Part shown: in pieces, positions 8,221-16,434 of the stretch
How positions within the stretch are numbered: position 1 is the stretch's first letter
How the letters are laid out: each line of letters opens with the position of its first letter
Assembly: GCF_024978135.1 (NCBI RefSeq)
Contig: NZ_JANTEZ010000006.1
Span: 163,915-227,914 of the forward strand
Direction: 5' to 3'
From: Herbiconiux gentiana
GTDB lineage: Bacteria > Actinomycetota > Actinomycetes > Actinomycetales > Microbacteriaceae
Length of the DNA stretch: 64,000 bases
Position numbers and translations under genes: made by a program
Notes under the pieces: generated by a model
The model's input: only the letters and a program-made list of their open reading frames with translations
Database searches by the model: none
What the model was told of the DNA's origin: nothing

Positions 8221-8240
8221 GGGCGGATGCGCATCCGCCC
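8221..8240. promoter_or_regulatory. Perfect 20-bp palindrome upstream of hemA
   Basis: GGGCGGATGC followed directly by its reverse complement, between the Pro-rich membrane protein gene and hemA and about 30-50 bp upstream of the hemA -10. It could be a repressor operator or part of a terminator for the upstream gene; it has no T-tract. It also contains the GGATGC and GCATCC words that recur across the window. Confidence 0.35.
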
Positions 8241-8265
8241 ACCCCCGACCGGCGGCGCCTCGGGG

Positions 8266-9459
8266 TCAGTCCCAGAGCACCGTGGGGTTCGCTGAGGCCA
8301 TGTCGATCGACGGGGCGCCGAGCGACGGACCGAAGAGCACGTCGCAGGTGCCGCTCGCACCGTTCTGCGTGCACTGGCCCGAGGTCGACACCGAGCCGAT
8401 GAACTCGCCCTGCGCGAGAGTGGGGTTGTCGTAGCTCAGGGTCGGCACCATGTTCTGGATGGTGACGGTGGCGTCGGCCGAGATGCTGCGCGTGATCGTG
8501 CCGTCGGTGAGCTGCGTGCCGTCGTCGAGCGTGGCGGGCAGCTCGAGGCCGCAGCCGGCGGCCAGCGTGGTCGATGCGACGCAGGCGTCGACGGCCGACT
8601 GCACGAGGGTTCGGAACTGGGCGAGGGCGGCGTCACTCAGGCCGGGCTCGATGTCGCCGACGTCGACCGAGCCGAAGGGCTCGGTGGCGGTGACGGTCGT
8701 CGTGCCCGTGAGCGTGAAGTTCGGCAGGGTGGTGGCGAGCTGGTAGGTGCCCGGGAAGAGCTGCACCTCGGTGCCGCTGACCTCCTGGCCGTTCACGGTG
8801 AGCCCGAGACCGTCGAAGCGGTCGACGTTGAGGTAGCTGAGGCCGCCGGTGATCTTCCAGCCGTCGTCGTCGTAGTCGTCGACGCTGTACTCGGCGGTGA
8901 CCGGGGTTCCGCCGAGCGAGTAGCTGACGGTCACGTCGCCGTAGCCGTTCTCGGTGGTGTCGTCGACGATCGCGACGTCGGTGATCGGGGCGAGCTCGTT
9001 CGACGCGGCGAGCACCTCGTCGGTGAGCAGGGTGTCGTCGTCGGGGGCCTGACTGATCAGGCCGAGCGCGGTCTCGGAGTCGGCGTCGGAGAGCGCGGTG
9101 AAGAACGCCTCGACGGTCTCGGAGGCGGTGCCGGAGTCGCCGGAGCCGCTGCCGCCTCCGGAGTCGCCGCCGGCGGCACCGGCGAACACGCGCGAGACGA
9201 CGACGGCGATGACGATGATCACGACGATGACGAGCAGCAGGCCACCGCCGACGATGCCGAGGATGGCGCCGGTGCCGAGCCCCTTCTTGGGCGGCCGGCC
9301 GGGCTGGCCGGGCTGGCCGGGTTCATTCGGATACCCCGGGTGAGGCTGCGGCTGCTGCCAGTGGCCTTGAGGAGCCGGGTCCTGCCACTGCTGAGGAGGA
9401 AGCGGCGGCAGTCCGGGTTCGTTCGGTCCGGACGGGGGCGTCGGTGGATTCTGGCTCAC
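8266..9459 (-). CDS. Single-pass membrane protein with Pro-rich N-terminus and extracellular domain
   Basis: Protein of 397 residues. Residues 1-58 are rich in Pro, Gln and Gly (cytoplasmic). Residues 64-90 form one hydrophobic transmembrane helix. Then comes a Gly/Ser linker and an extracellular part: about 110-200 resembles the DUF4878/lumazine-binding-like fold often found behind such tethers (ETVEAFFTALSDADSETALG), followed by a beta-rich domain of about 190 residues. Four cysteines in the last 150 residues may pair. The architecture is common in Actinobacteria and no function is known. The GTG at 9459 is supported by a TAGACA hexamer 6 nt upstream. hemA follows 87 bp downstream with its own promoter. 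Confidence 0.8.
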   Translation of the reverse strand: MSQNPPTPPSGPNEPGLPPLPPQQWQDPAPQGHWQQPQPHPGYPNEPGQPGQPGRPPKKGLGTGAILGIVGGGLLLVIVVIIVIAVVVSRVFAGAAGGDSGGGSGSGDSGTASETVEAFFTALSDADSETALGLISQAPDDDTLLTDEVLAASNELAPITDVAIVDDTTENGYGDVTVSYSLGGTPVTAEYSVDDYDDDGWKITGGLSYLNVDRFDGLGLTVNGQEVSGTEVQLFPGTYQLATTLPNFTLTGTTTVTATEPFGSVDVGDIEPGLSDAALAQFRTLVQSAVDACVASTTLAAGCGLELPATLDDGTQLTDGTITRSISADATVTIQNMVPTLSYDNPTLAQGEFIGSVSTSGQCTQNGASGTCDVLFGPSLGAPSIDMASANPTVLWD

Positions 9460-9465
9460 ACCGCC

Positions 9466-9471
9466 TGTCTA
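9466..9471 (-). promoter_or_regulatory. -10-like hexamer TAGACA for the Pro-rich membrane protein gene
   Basis: Six nucleotides separate TAGACA from the GTG start at 9459 on the minus strand. The last base deviates from TAnnnT. Confidence 0.4.
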
Positions 9472-9531
9472 CCATCGGCCGTGCCATCGCCCCATGGGGA
9501 GTTCTCCCCGCTCCCGCCCGGAGCGACTCCG

Positions 9532-9537
9532 TATCAT
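9532..9537 (+). promoter_or_regulatory. -10 hexamer TATCAT for the hemE operon
   Basis: TATCAT, 6 nt, then the GTG at 9544. This predicts a leaderless hemE mRNA and heads the plus-strand heme gene series. The 72-bp divergent region between 9460 and 9543 also serves the minus-strand membrane protein gene. Confidence 0.6.
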
Positions 9538-9543
9538 CGGGGG

Positions 9544-10626
9544 GTGACCCTGCCCGAGACGCATCCCCTCCGCGACGGCCGCACCGCCGACTCCGCCCTC
9601 GTGACGACCTACCGGGGCGTTCGCGGCGACCGCACCCCGGTCTGGTTCATGCGTCAGGCGGGCCGGTCCCTGCCCGAGTACCGCGAGCTCCGGGTGGGCA
9701 CGCGGATGCTCGATGCCTGCCTCGATCCGGCCATGGCCAGCGAGATCACGCTGCAGCCGGTGCGGCGGCACGGCGTCGACGCGGGCATCTTCTTCAGCGA
9801 CATCGTCATCCCGCTGAAGCTCGCGGGCGTCGACGTCGAGATCGTGCCCGGCCGCGGGCCGGTGCTGGCCCAGCCCGTGCGCACCCTCGCCGACGTCTCT
9901 GCGCTCCCCGATCCCGACGGCGCCGACTTCACCGCCATCGAGCAGGGCGTAGCCCTCACGGTCGCCGCGCTCGGCCGCACCCCTCTGATCGGCTTCGCCG
10001 GCGCTCCCTTCACCCTCGCGGCCTACCTGGTCGAGGGCGGCCCGTCAAAGGACCACATCCGCGCCCGCACCCTGATGCACGCCGACCCCGAGGCGTGGGA
10101 GGGCCTGCTCTCCTGGGCCGCCGCCGTGACCGGACGGTTCCTGCGCGCCCAGCTGCTCGCCGGCGCGAGCGCGGCGCAGCTCTTCGACTCCTGGGTCGGC
10201 TCGCTCTCGAAGACCGACTACGTCGAGCGGGTCGCCCCCTTCTCCCGCGCCGCGCTCGAGCCGATCCGCGACCTCGACGTGCCGGTCGTGCACTTCGGCG
10301 TCGGCAGCGGCGAGGTGCTGGTGCCGATGCACCAGGTGGGCGCCGACGTCGTGGGCGTCGACTGGCGGCTGCCGCTCGACGAGGCCTCGCGACGGCTCGG
10401 CGGGGGTGTCACCCTGCAGGGCAACGTCGACCCGGCCCTGCTCGCCGCGCCCTGGCCGGTGCTCGAGGCGCACGTGCTCGACGTGCTGCGCCGTGGCCGG
10501 AGCGCCCCCGCCCACGTGCTGAACCTCGGCCACGGGGTGCCGCCCGAGACCGATCCCGACGTGCTCACCCGCATCGTCGAACTCGTCCACGAGCGGGGCG
10601 GGGCGGCGGCCGAGGAGTCGCGATGA
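9544..10626 (+). CDS. hemE: Uroporphyrinogen III decarboxylase
   Basis: Decarboxylates the four acetate side chains of uroporphyrinogen III to give coproporphyrinogen III, in the cytosol. Protein of 360 residues, the normal length. The N-terminal signature PVWFMRQAGRSLPEYRELR (residues about 32-50) carries the arginines that bind the substrate carboxylates. GFAGAPFTLAAYLVEGGPSKD near 148-168 is the second family signature, and a YLV tyrosine lies in the active site. The GTG start follows the -10 hexamer TATCAT by 6 nt; a longer upstream frame is excluded because it would run antisense through the divergent gene's promoter. The TGA overlaps the hemY ATG (ATGA), indicating translational coupling of two consecutive steps. 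Confidence 0.97.
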   Translation: MTLPETHPLRDGRTADSALVTTYRGVRGDRTPVWFMRQAGRSLPEYRELRVGTRMLDACLDPAMASEITLQPVRRHGVDAGIFFSDIVIPLKLAGVDVEIVPGRGPVLAQPVRTLADVSALPDPDGADFTAIEQGVALTVAALGRTPLIGFAGAPFTLAAYLVEGGPSKDHIRARTLMHADPEAWEGLLSWAAAVTGRFLRAQLLAGASAAQLFDSWVGSLSKTDYVERVAPFSRAALEPIRDLDVPVVHFGVGSGEVLVPMHQVGADVVGVDWRLPLDEASRRLGGGVTLQGNVDPALLAAPWPVLEAHVLDVLRRGRSAPAHVLNLGHGVPPETDPDVLTRIVELVHERGGAAAEESR

Positions 10627-12143
10627 GCGATCGGGCAGACACCGACGCCACGGGTGCCGCCGACGCGAATGGTGCCGCCGACGTGTCCGGTGCCGCCGAC
10701 GTGGACGTGCTGGTCATCGGCGGCGGTGCCGCCGGTCTCGTGGCCGCGCTGCAGCTCGCGAAGCTCGGCCACTCGGTGCACGTCGTCGAGGCCCGCGAGC
10801 GGCCGGGCGGCTTCGTGGGCGCGCACGAGCTGGCGGGCATCCGCCTCGACTCGGGGGCCGAGAGCTTCGCCACCCGCAAGGGCACGGTGGCGGCGCTCGC
10901 CGCCGAGGTGGGTCTCGGCGACGACGTCGTGGCACCGAACCGCGCCGGCGCGTGGGTGCGCTGGACCGGAGGCACGGCCCCGCTGCCGGCAGCGGGCATC
11001 CTGGGCATTCCGGGGGTGCCGCTGGCCGACGACGTGCGCCGGGTGATCGGCTGGGGCGGCAGCCTGCGGGCCTACCTCGACCGGCTGATGCCGTTGCTGC
11101 GGGTGCGCCCCGAGCACGACCTGGGCGACATCGTGCGCCGCCGCATGGGCCGCCGCGTGCTCGACCGGCTCGTCACGCCGGTGGTCGCGGGGGTGCACTC
11201 GGCCGACCCGTCCGACGTCGACGTGCGCACGGTCGCACCCGGTCTGACCCAGGCGATGACCACTCAGGGGTCGCTCTCGGGGGCCGTGATGGCCCTCCGC
11301 GAGCAGGCACCGGCGGGAAGCCAGGTGCAGGGCATCGTCGGCGGCATGCACCGCCTCGTCACCGCGCTCGAGGAGCAGCTCGCCTTCTACGGCGGCACCC
11401 TCGAGACCGACACGCGGGTGGTCTCGGTGCAGCGCCTCGATCAGGGGCAGCGCCTCGACCAGGGGGCGGATGCACGGCCGGGCTGGAGCGTCGAGCTCGC
11501 CCCCGCCACCGCCGAACCTCGGCACGTCACGGCCCGCGCCCTCGTCGTGGCGGCGGGCTTCCGGCCTGCGCTCGCCCTCCTCGCCGACGCCGGAGTGCCG
11601 GGACTGCCGCCCGCCGAGGCCTGGCCCGAGCCCGCCTCGGTCGCCATCGCCACGCTCGTCATCGACGACGCCCGCCTCGACGACCACCCGCGGGGCACCG
11701 GGGTGCTGGTCGCGCCCGGCACGACCGGTGTCACCGCGAAGGCCCTCACCCACGCCACCGCCAAGTGGGCCTGGCTCGCCGCCCGGCTGCCGGCGCACCG
11801 CCACGTGCTGCGCCTGAGCTACGGCCGCGGCGGCGAGACCCTCGTCGAGCCGGAGCTCGACACCGTGGTCGCCGACGCCTCGACCCTGCTCGGGGTGCCG
11901 CTCTCGCGCGCCGCCGTCGTCGACTCCGACCTGGTGCGCTGGGACGACTCCCTCGCCTTCGCCACGGTGGGCCACAAGGCCCGGGTGGCGCAGCTGTCGG
12001 AGGCCGTCGCCGCCGTGCCCGGCCTCGACGTCGTCGGCGCATGGGTGTCGGGCACGGGCCTGGCCGCGACGGTCGAGCAGGCGAAGGCCACCGCATCCGG
12101 CATCGCGGCCGAGCTGCGCGGCGACCCGCGCCTGCCCGGCTGA
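10623..12143 (+). CDS. hemY: Coproporphyrinogen III oxidase, HemY/CgoX type
   Basis: FAD-dependent, oxygen-using oxidase that in Gram-positive bacteria converts coproporphyrinogen III to coproporphyrin III (formerly called protoporphyrinogen oxidase). Protein of 506 residues. The FAD dinucleotide motif VLVIGGGAAGLVAALQLAKLG begins near residue 29, with the ribose-binding Glu at the end of HVVEARERPGG. A C-terminal GAWVSGTGLAATVEQ segment closes the FAD site. The N-terminus carries an unusual threefold GAAD repeat (residues about 10-27), and there is a small RLDQGQ duplication near residue 275. It overlaps hemE by 4 bp. The presence of HemQ and HemH downstream confirms the coproporphyrin-dependent branch. 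Confidence 0.93.
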   Translation: MSDRADTDATGAADANGAADVSGAADVDVLVIGGGAAGLVAALQLAKLGHSVHVVEARERPGGFVGAHELAGIRLDSGAESFATRKGTVAALAAEVGLGDDVVAPNRAGAWVRWTGGTAPLPAAGILGIPGVPLADDVRRVIGWGGSLRAYLDRLMPLLRVRPEHDLGDIVRRRMGRRVLDRLVTPVVAGVHSADPSDVDVRTVAPGLTQAMTTQGSLSGAVMALREQAPAGSQVQGIVGGMHRLVTALEEQLAFYGGTLETDTRVVSVQRLDQGQRLDQGADARPGWSVELAPATAEPRHVTARALVVAAGFRPALALLADAGVPGLPPAEAWPEPASVAIATLVIDDARLDDHPRGTGVLVAPGTTGVTAKALTHATAKWAWLAARLPAHRHVLRLSYGRGGETLVEPELDTVVADASTLLGVPLSRAAVVDSDLVRWDDSLAFATVGHKARVAQLSEAVAAVPGLDVVGAWVSGTGLAATVEQAKATASGIAAELRGDPRLPG

Positions 12144-12229
12144 GGCCGCCCACGACCGCGTCCATGCGGCCGCGGGACGGGGGGACTACGCTTTGGAGCA
12201 CCCTGTCCCCGACCTATCGGAGTTCACAC

Positions 12230-12655
12230 ATGCGCGGAAAGATCATCTTCGTCGTCGGGCTGTCGACGGGCTACGTGCTCGGCACGAGGGCGGGCCGTCA
12301 GCGCTACGAGCAGATCAAGGCCGGAGCCGACAAGGTGTGGAACACCCCCGCGGTGCAGTCGGGTGTGCAGAAGGTGCAGGAGTTCGCCGGCGCCCGGGTC
12401 GACACCGCGAAGGCGGAGCTGTCGAAGAAGGCGCGCAAGACGCTCGCCGGGCTGATCGGCCGCGAGCCGCTCGACGGCCCGCAGCAGAGCGCCGCCGCCC
12501 GCAAGGCCGGCTCGACCGCCCCCCGCACGCCCGCGCCGAAGGCGCCCGCCGTCACGAAGTCGCCCGCCAAGCCCGCCGCCGCGAAGAAGTCGGGCACCAA
12601 GCCCGCCTCGACCACCCAGCCCTCCGACGACCAGCACCAGCCCTCCGACGACTAG
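12230..12655 (+). CDS. Small YtxH-like protein with Lys/Ala/Pro tail
   Basis: Protein of 141 residues. It opens with MRGKIIFVVGLSTGYVLGTRAGR, a short hydrophobic segment followed by the GTRAGRQRYEQI motif seen in YtxH-like envelope proteins of Actinobacteria. The middle is an amphipathic helix and the last 60 residues are a Lys/Ala/Pro/Ser-rich low-complexity tail. The ATG at 12230 is preceded by CGGAG at 8 nt; a TACGCT hexamer at 12187-12192 could be its -10. It is followed 13 bp later by the holin-like gene and then a DUF3618 gene, a trio that recurs together in actinobacterial genomes. Function unknown, probably envelope or stress related. Confidence 0.75.
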   Translation: MRGKIIFVVGLSTGYVLGTRAGRQRYEQIKAGADKVWNTPAVQSGVQKVQEFAGARVDTAKAELSKKARKTLAGLIGREPLDGPQQSAAARKAGSTAPRTPAPKAPAVTKSPAKPAAAKKSGTKPASTTQPSDDQHQPSDD

Positions 12656-12668
12656 AAGGACTCCGATC

Positions 12669-13073
12669 GTGACCGAAGAACGCGACAAGAAGGCCCGACG
12701 CTCGCTCGTCTCCCTCCTGGCCGAGCTGCCCACCCTCATCATCCAGCTGCTGAAGGACGAGCTCGAGAACTTCAAGCGCGAGATCACCGCGAAGCTCGCG
12801 AAGCTCGGCATCGGCGTCGGCCTGTTCGTGGCCGCCGCCCTGCTGGCGTTCTTCGCCTTCGCCACCCTGATCGCCGCCGCCGTGCTCGGCATCGCCACCG
12901 CGCTGCCGGCCTGGCTCTCGGCGCTGATCGTGGGCGTCGCCCTGCTGCTGATCGCGGGCATCCTGGTGCTCATCGGGGTGAGGTCGCTGAAGAAGGGCCT
13001 GCCGCCGGTGCCGGAGGAGACCATCGAGAGCATCAAGAAGGACGTCAACACCGTGAAGGGGCTCGGCCAGTGA
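12669..13073 (+). CDS. Phage_holin_3_6-type (Holin-X, PF07332) two-helix membrane protein
   Basis: Protein of 134 residues. An N-terminal amphipathic helix (residues 10-45) is followed by two transmembrane helices (about 48-80 and 84-107) and a short charged C-terminus. This is the layout of the actinobacterial Holin-X superfamily. Despite the Pfam name, these genes are chromosomal housekeeping-type membrane proteins, and no other phage gene is present here. The GTG start at 12669 lies shortly after AGAAGGA. Its stop overlaps the start of the DUF3618 gene by 4 bp. Confidence 0.85.
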   Translation: MTEERDKKARRSLVSLLAELPTLIIQLLKDELENFKREITAKLAKLGIGVGLFVAAALLAFFAFATLIAAAVLGIATALPAWLSALIVGVALLLIAGILVLIGVRSLKKGLPPVPEETIESIKKDVNTVKGLGQ

Positions 13074-13360
13074 GCGACAAGGCGGTGTCGAAGACCGCGA
13101 CCACGCCGGCCGAGCGCAGCACGCCGGCGCTGCACGCCGACATCCAGAAGACGCGCGACGAGCTGCGCTCGACGCTCGACGCGATCGAGTTCAAGCTGAA
13201 CGTGCCGAAGCAGGCGCGCCACGCGGCGCACCGGCTGAAGAGCCGCTTCAACCGCCTCCGCGCCGAGAATCCGACCGCGGTCCACGCGGGCATCGGCGGC
13301 GCCGTCGTGGTGCTGGCCGGAGTGGCCGTTCTCGGCTTCCGCGCCGCTTCGAAGGGGTAG
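13070..13360 (+). CDS. DUF3618 protein
   Basis: Protein of 96 residues. The core HADIQKTRDELRSTLDAIEFKLNVPKQ (residues about 24-50) is the DUF3618 signature, followed by an Arg-rich helix and one C-terminal transmembrane helix (about 70-92). It overlaps the holin-like gene by 4 bp, so the two are translationally coupled. The function of the family is unknown; it is nearly always next to Phage_holin_3_6 and YtxH-like genes, implying a joint membrane role. Confidence 0.85.
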   Translation: MSDKAVSKTATTPAERSTPALHADIQKTRDELRSTLDAIEFKLNVPKQARHAAHRLKSRFNRLRAENPTAVHAGIGGAVVVLAGVAVLGFRAASKG

Positions 13361-13396
13361 CGTTGTAGTCGAGGCCCGGGCATCCGCTCGCCCCGG

Positions 13397-13430
13397 CCCG
13401 TCTGAACCGGTCTCGAGCCGGTCGTACGGG
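13397..13430. terminator. Bipartite hairpin upstream of hemQ
   Basis: An inner stem ACCGG/CCGGT (7-nt loop) sits within an outer stem CCCGT/ACGGG. It lies between the DUF3618 stop and the hemQ start. It could terminate the upstream transcript or act in the hemQ leader; there is no T-tract. A near-identical inner hairpin occurs at 54794-54810. Confidence 0.35.
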
Positions 13431-13474
13431 CGCGCCACCGCCTCGCCGTACCACCAGTGAAACGAAGAGGGATC

Positions 13475-14212
13475 ATGACTGACCCGACAGTCCGAACCGA
13501 CGAGACCACCCGCGACGTCGAGGACTCGGAGGAGGTGCCGGCGCTCGGCTACACGCTGTGGGCGGTCTTCCGCCGCAACCCCGAGCGGGCGCTGGTGCTC
13601 GACGGCAGCGAGGTTCCGGATGCGGTGGCCGAGCTCGACGCGGCGGTCGCGATGATCGAGGCCGAGGACGTGATGCTCCGCGGCTTCTACGACGTCTCGG
13701 GCCTGCGGGCCGACGCCGACGTAATGGTCTGGTTGCACGGCAGCGTGCCGGAGACCCTGCAGTGGGCCCTGCGTCAGCTGCGTCGCACGCAGCTGTTCGC
13801 GCCGCTGCTGCCGACCTGGAACGCGATGGGCGTGCACCGCGACGCCGAGTTCTCGTCGAACCACCTGCCCGCCTTCATGCGGGGCAAGGAGCCGAGGGGC
13901 TGGGTCACGGTCTATCCGTTCGTGCGCTCCTACGACTGGTACATCCTGCCCGAGGAGGACCGGCGCGCGATGCTCGCCGACCACGGCCGCAAGGGCGGCG
14001 CGTTCCGCTCGGTGCTCGCCAACACGGTCGCTTCGTTCGCGCTCGGCGACTACGAGTGGATCCTGGCGCTCGAGGACGACGAGCTCACCAACCTGGTCGA
14101 CATGATGCGGGCGCTGCGCCAGACCGAGGCCCGGCGGCACGTGCGCGAAGAGGTGCCGTTCTACACCGGGCGGCGCATCGACGCCGCCGAGATCGTGGAG
14201 GTTCTGCAGTGA
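13475..14212 (+). CDS. hemQ: Coproheme decarboxylase (chlorite dismutase-like HemQ)
   Basis: Peroxide-dependent decarboxylation of iron-coproporphyrin III to heme b, the last step of the Gram-positive pathway. Protein of 245 residues, typical length. The substrate-radical tyrosine is Y147 in VTVYPFVRSYDWYIL, and the proximal heme ligand is H170 in LADHGRKG. The lysine usually four residues after the tyrosine is R151 here, as in other actinobacterial HemQ. The chlorite-dismutase distal arginine is absent, which separates HemQ from true Cld. The ATG at 13475 has AGAGGG upstream; an in-frame GTG at 13457 is less likely. The stop overlaps the hemH start by 4 bp. Confidence 0.96.
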   Translation: MTDPTVRTDETTRDVEDSEEVPALGYTLWAVFRRNPERALVLDGSEVPDAVAELDAAVAMIEAEDVMLRGFYDVSGLRADADVMVWLHGSVPETLQWALRQLRRTQLFAPLLPTWNAMGVHRDAEFSSNHLPAFMRGKEPRGWVTVYPFVRSYDWYILPEEDRRAMLADHGRKGGAFRSVLANTVASFALGDYEWILALEDDELTNLVDMMRALRQTEARRHVREEVPFYTGRRIDAAEIVEVLQ

Positions 14213-15402
14213 CCGACACCGTCGCGCCGGTCGTGCGCAACGCCAGCCCCGCGGCCGCGGCCGGGCCCGAGCACGTCTCGGAGCCGACGGCCTACGACGC
14301 CATCCTGCTCGCCTCGTTTGGCGGGCCCGAGGGCCAGGACGACGTCATCCCCTTCCTCCGCAACGTCACCCGCGGCCGGGGCATCCCCGACGAGCGTCTC
14401 GAGGAGGTCGCCCACCACTACCGCGCCTTCGGCGGCGTCAGCCCGATCAACGCGCAGAACCGCCAGCTCAAGGCGGCGCTCGAGGCCGAGCTCGCCGCCC
14501 GGGGCATCGATCTGCCCGTGCTCTGGGGCAACCGCAACTGGGACCCGTACCTCCCCTCGGTGCTGCGAGACGCGGATGCCCGGGGGCTGCGCACCCTGAT
14601 CGCCGTCGCCACCAGCGCCTACAGCTCCTACAGCTCGTGCCGTCAGTACCGCGAGGACTTCGCCATGGCGCTCGACGAGACCGGCCTCGCCTCGACGATG
14701 ACCATCGACAAGGTGCGGCAGTTCTTCGACCACCCCGGATTCGTGCAGCCGTTCATCGACGGCCTCTCGGCGGCGCTCACCGGCATCCGCGAGAAGTTCG
14801 ACGACATCGACCTGGCGACCGAGGTGGAGGTGCTGTTCAGCACGCACTCGATCCCCACGGCCGACGCCGAGCGCTCGGGGCCGTCGTTCCGGGAGCTCGG
14901 CCCCGAGGGCGCCTACGCCGCCCAGCACAAGGCCGTGGCGGAGGTCGTGCAGCTGGCGGCGACGTCGGGGCTCGAGGGTCAGCCCGACGTGCCCTGGCAG
15001 CTGGTCTACCAGTCCCGCTCGGGCCCGCCCTCGCAGCCCTGGCTGGAGCCCGACATCAACGACGCGATCGCCGAGCTCCCGGCTCGGGGCATCCGCGCGG
15101 TCGTGATCGTGCCGCTCGGGTTCGTGAGCGACCACATGGAGGTCATGTGGGACCTCGACAACGAGGCGCTGGAGAGCTGCGCCGAGCACGGCCTGTACGG
15201 CGTGCGCACCCCGACGCCCGGGGTCGACCCGGCCTACGTCGCCGGGCTCGTCGACCTCGTCGTCGAGCGCATCGAGGGCACACCGGCCGGCGAGCGGCCC
15301 CACGTCACCGGGCTCGGGCCCTGGTACGACGTGTGTCGCCCTGGGTGCTGCGAGAACGTGCGGCTCGGGTTCAAGCCGGCCGTGTCGGGGCTCGCACCCT
15401 GA
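14209..15402 (+). CDS. hemH: Coproporphyrin ferrochelatase with likely [2Fe-2S] cluster
   Basis: Inserts Fe(II) into coproporphyrin III (CpfC), supplying HemQ. Protein of 397 residues, with an N-terminal extension of about 28 residues before YDAILLASFGGPEGQ. The catalytic histidine lies in LFSTHSIP and the acidic partner region in the C-terminal half. Cys144 (in SSCRQYRED) and Cys376, Cys380 and Cys381 near the C-terminus (in DVCRPGCCENVR) are placed like the four [2Fe-2S] ligands known from actinobacterial ferrochelatases, although the C-terminal spacing is C-x3-C-C. The GTG at 14209 overlaps the hemQ stop (GTGA), so the last two enzymes of the pathway are translationally coupled. Confidence 0.95.
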   Translation: MTDTVAPVVRNASPAAAAGPEHVSEPTAYDAILLASFGGPEGQDDVIPFLRNVTRGRGIPDERLEEVAHHYRAFGGVSPINAQNRQLKAALEAELAARGIDLPVLWGNRNWDPYLPSVLRDADARGLRTLIAVATSAYSSYSSCRQYREDFAMALDETGLASTMTIDKVRQFFDHPGFVQPFIDGLSAALTGIREKFDDIDLATEVEVLFSTHSIPTADAERSGPSFRELGPEGAYAAQHKAVAEVVQLAATSGLEGQPDVPWQLVYQSRSGPPSQPWLEPDINDAIAELPARGIRAVVIVPLGFVSDHMEVMWDLDNEALESCAEHGLYGVRTPTPGVDPAYVAGLVDLVVERIEGTPAGERPHVTGLGPWYDVCRPGCCENVRLGFKPAVSGLAP

Positions 15403-15453
15403 GCGGCGCAGTCGCCGCCGCATCCACAGAGGTCTAGAGGAACAGCAGTCATC

Positions 15454-16434
15454 GTGAACAGGAAGCTTCGGGTCGCCACACGGGGAAGCGCACTCGCGCG
15501 CGCCCAGACGGGGCACGTCGTCGCCGCCCTCGTCGAGGCCACCGGCGTCGAGGTGGAGGCGGTGATCATCACCTCGGAGGGGGACCGCTCGAAGGAATCG
15601 CTCGCGTCGCTGGGCGGCACCGGCGTCTTCGCCAGCGCCCTGCGGGAAGCGCTCGTCGCCGGTGACTGCGACCTGATCGTGCACTCCTTGAAAGACCTCC
15701 CGACCGCCCGCTACGAGGGCCTCGTCATCGGCGCGGTGCCGGTGCGCGAAGACCCGCGCGACGTGCTCTGCGCGCGCGACGGACTGACCCTCGAGGAGCT
15801 GCCGGAGGGTGCCCGCGTCGGCACCGGGTCACCCCGACGGGTGGCGCAGCTGCTCGCCCTGCGGCCCGATCTCACGGTGGTCGACATCCGGGGCAACGTC
15901 GACACGCGCCTCGGCCGCGTGCGGGCCGGTGACCTCGACGCGGTGGTGCTGGCGTCAGCGGGGCTCACCAGGCTCGATAGGCTAGACGCAGCATCCGAGA
16001 TCTTCGCCCTCGACCTCTGGCCGACGGCGCCGGGGCAGGGTGCCCTCGCGATCGAGACCCGAGAGGGAGACAGCATTCCCGAGTTGCTCAGCATCGAACA
16101 CCCGCCGACGCGCACCGCGGTGCTCGCCGAGCGCTCGGTGCTGGCCGCGCTCGAGGCCGGCTGCGCCGCCCCGATCGGAGCCACGGCCACCGTCTCGGGC
16201 GACGAGCTGACCCTCTCGGCCACCGTCTACCAGGCCGACGGGGCCGTCGAGCTGGGCTGCGAGCGATCGGCCCTGCTGCTCGGCGACGACATCCACGTGG
16301 CGTCGCTGCTCGGCGAGGCCGTGGCGCGTCAGCTGCTCGACGACGGCGCGGCCGAGCTCGCGCCGGTAGGCCCGTCGGCCGACGGCGGAGCCGACCCCAC
16401 CACCTCCGCACGCTGGCCGGGCGGCACCGAATGA
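15454..16434 (+). CDS. hemC: Hydroxymethylbilane synthase (porphobilinogen deaminase)
   Basis: Condenses four porphobilinogen molecules into hydroxymethylbilane. Protein of 326 residues. The N-terminal LRVATRGSALARAQTGHV and HSLKDLPT segments (residues about 5-22 and 77-84) carry the substrate-binding and catalytic acidic residues. Cys237 in LEAGCAAPIGA is the attachment point of the dipyrromethane cofactor. The GTG at 15454 has GAGG about 13 nt upstream, so the start is reasonable but its ribosome binding site is weak. It follows hemH after 51 bp and overlaps hemD by 4 bp. Confidence 0.96.
   Translation: MNRKLRVATRGSALARAQTGHVVAALVEATGVEVEAVIITSEGDRSKESLASLGGTGVFASALREALVAGDCDLIVHSLKDLPTARYEGLVIGAVPVREDPRDVLCARDGLTLEELPEGARVGTGSPRRVAQLLALRPDLTVVDIRGNVDTRLGRVRAGDLDAVVLASAGLTRLDRLDAASEIFALDLWPTAPGQGALAIETREGDSIPELLSIEHPPTRTAVLAERSVLAALEAGCAAPIGATATVSGDELTLSATVYQADGAVELGCERSALLLGDDIHVASLLGEAVARQLLDDGAAELAPVGPSADGGADPTTSARWPGGTE

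Noticed and set aside
12669..13073. Prophage remnant, suggested by a holin-type family name
   Set aside because: No other phage gene, integrase or att site is present; this family is a common chromosomal membrane protein in Actinobacteria and is overlapped by its usual DUF3618 partner.
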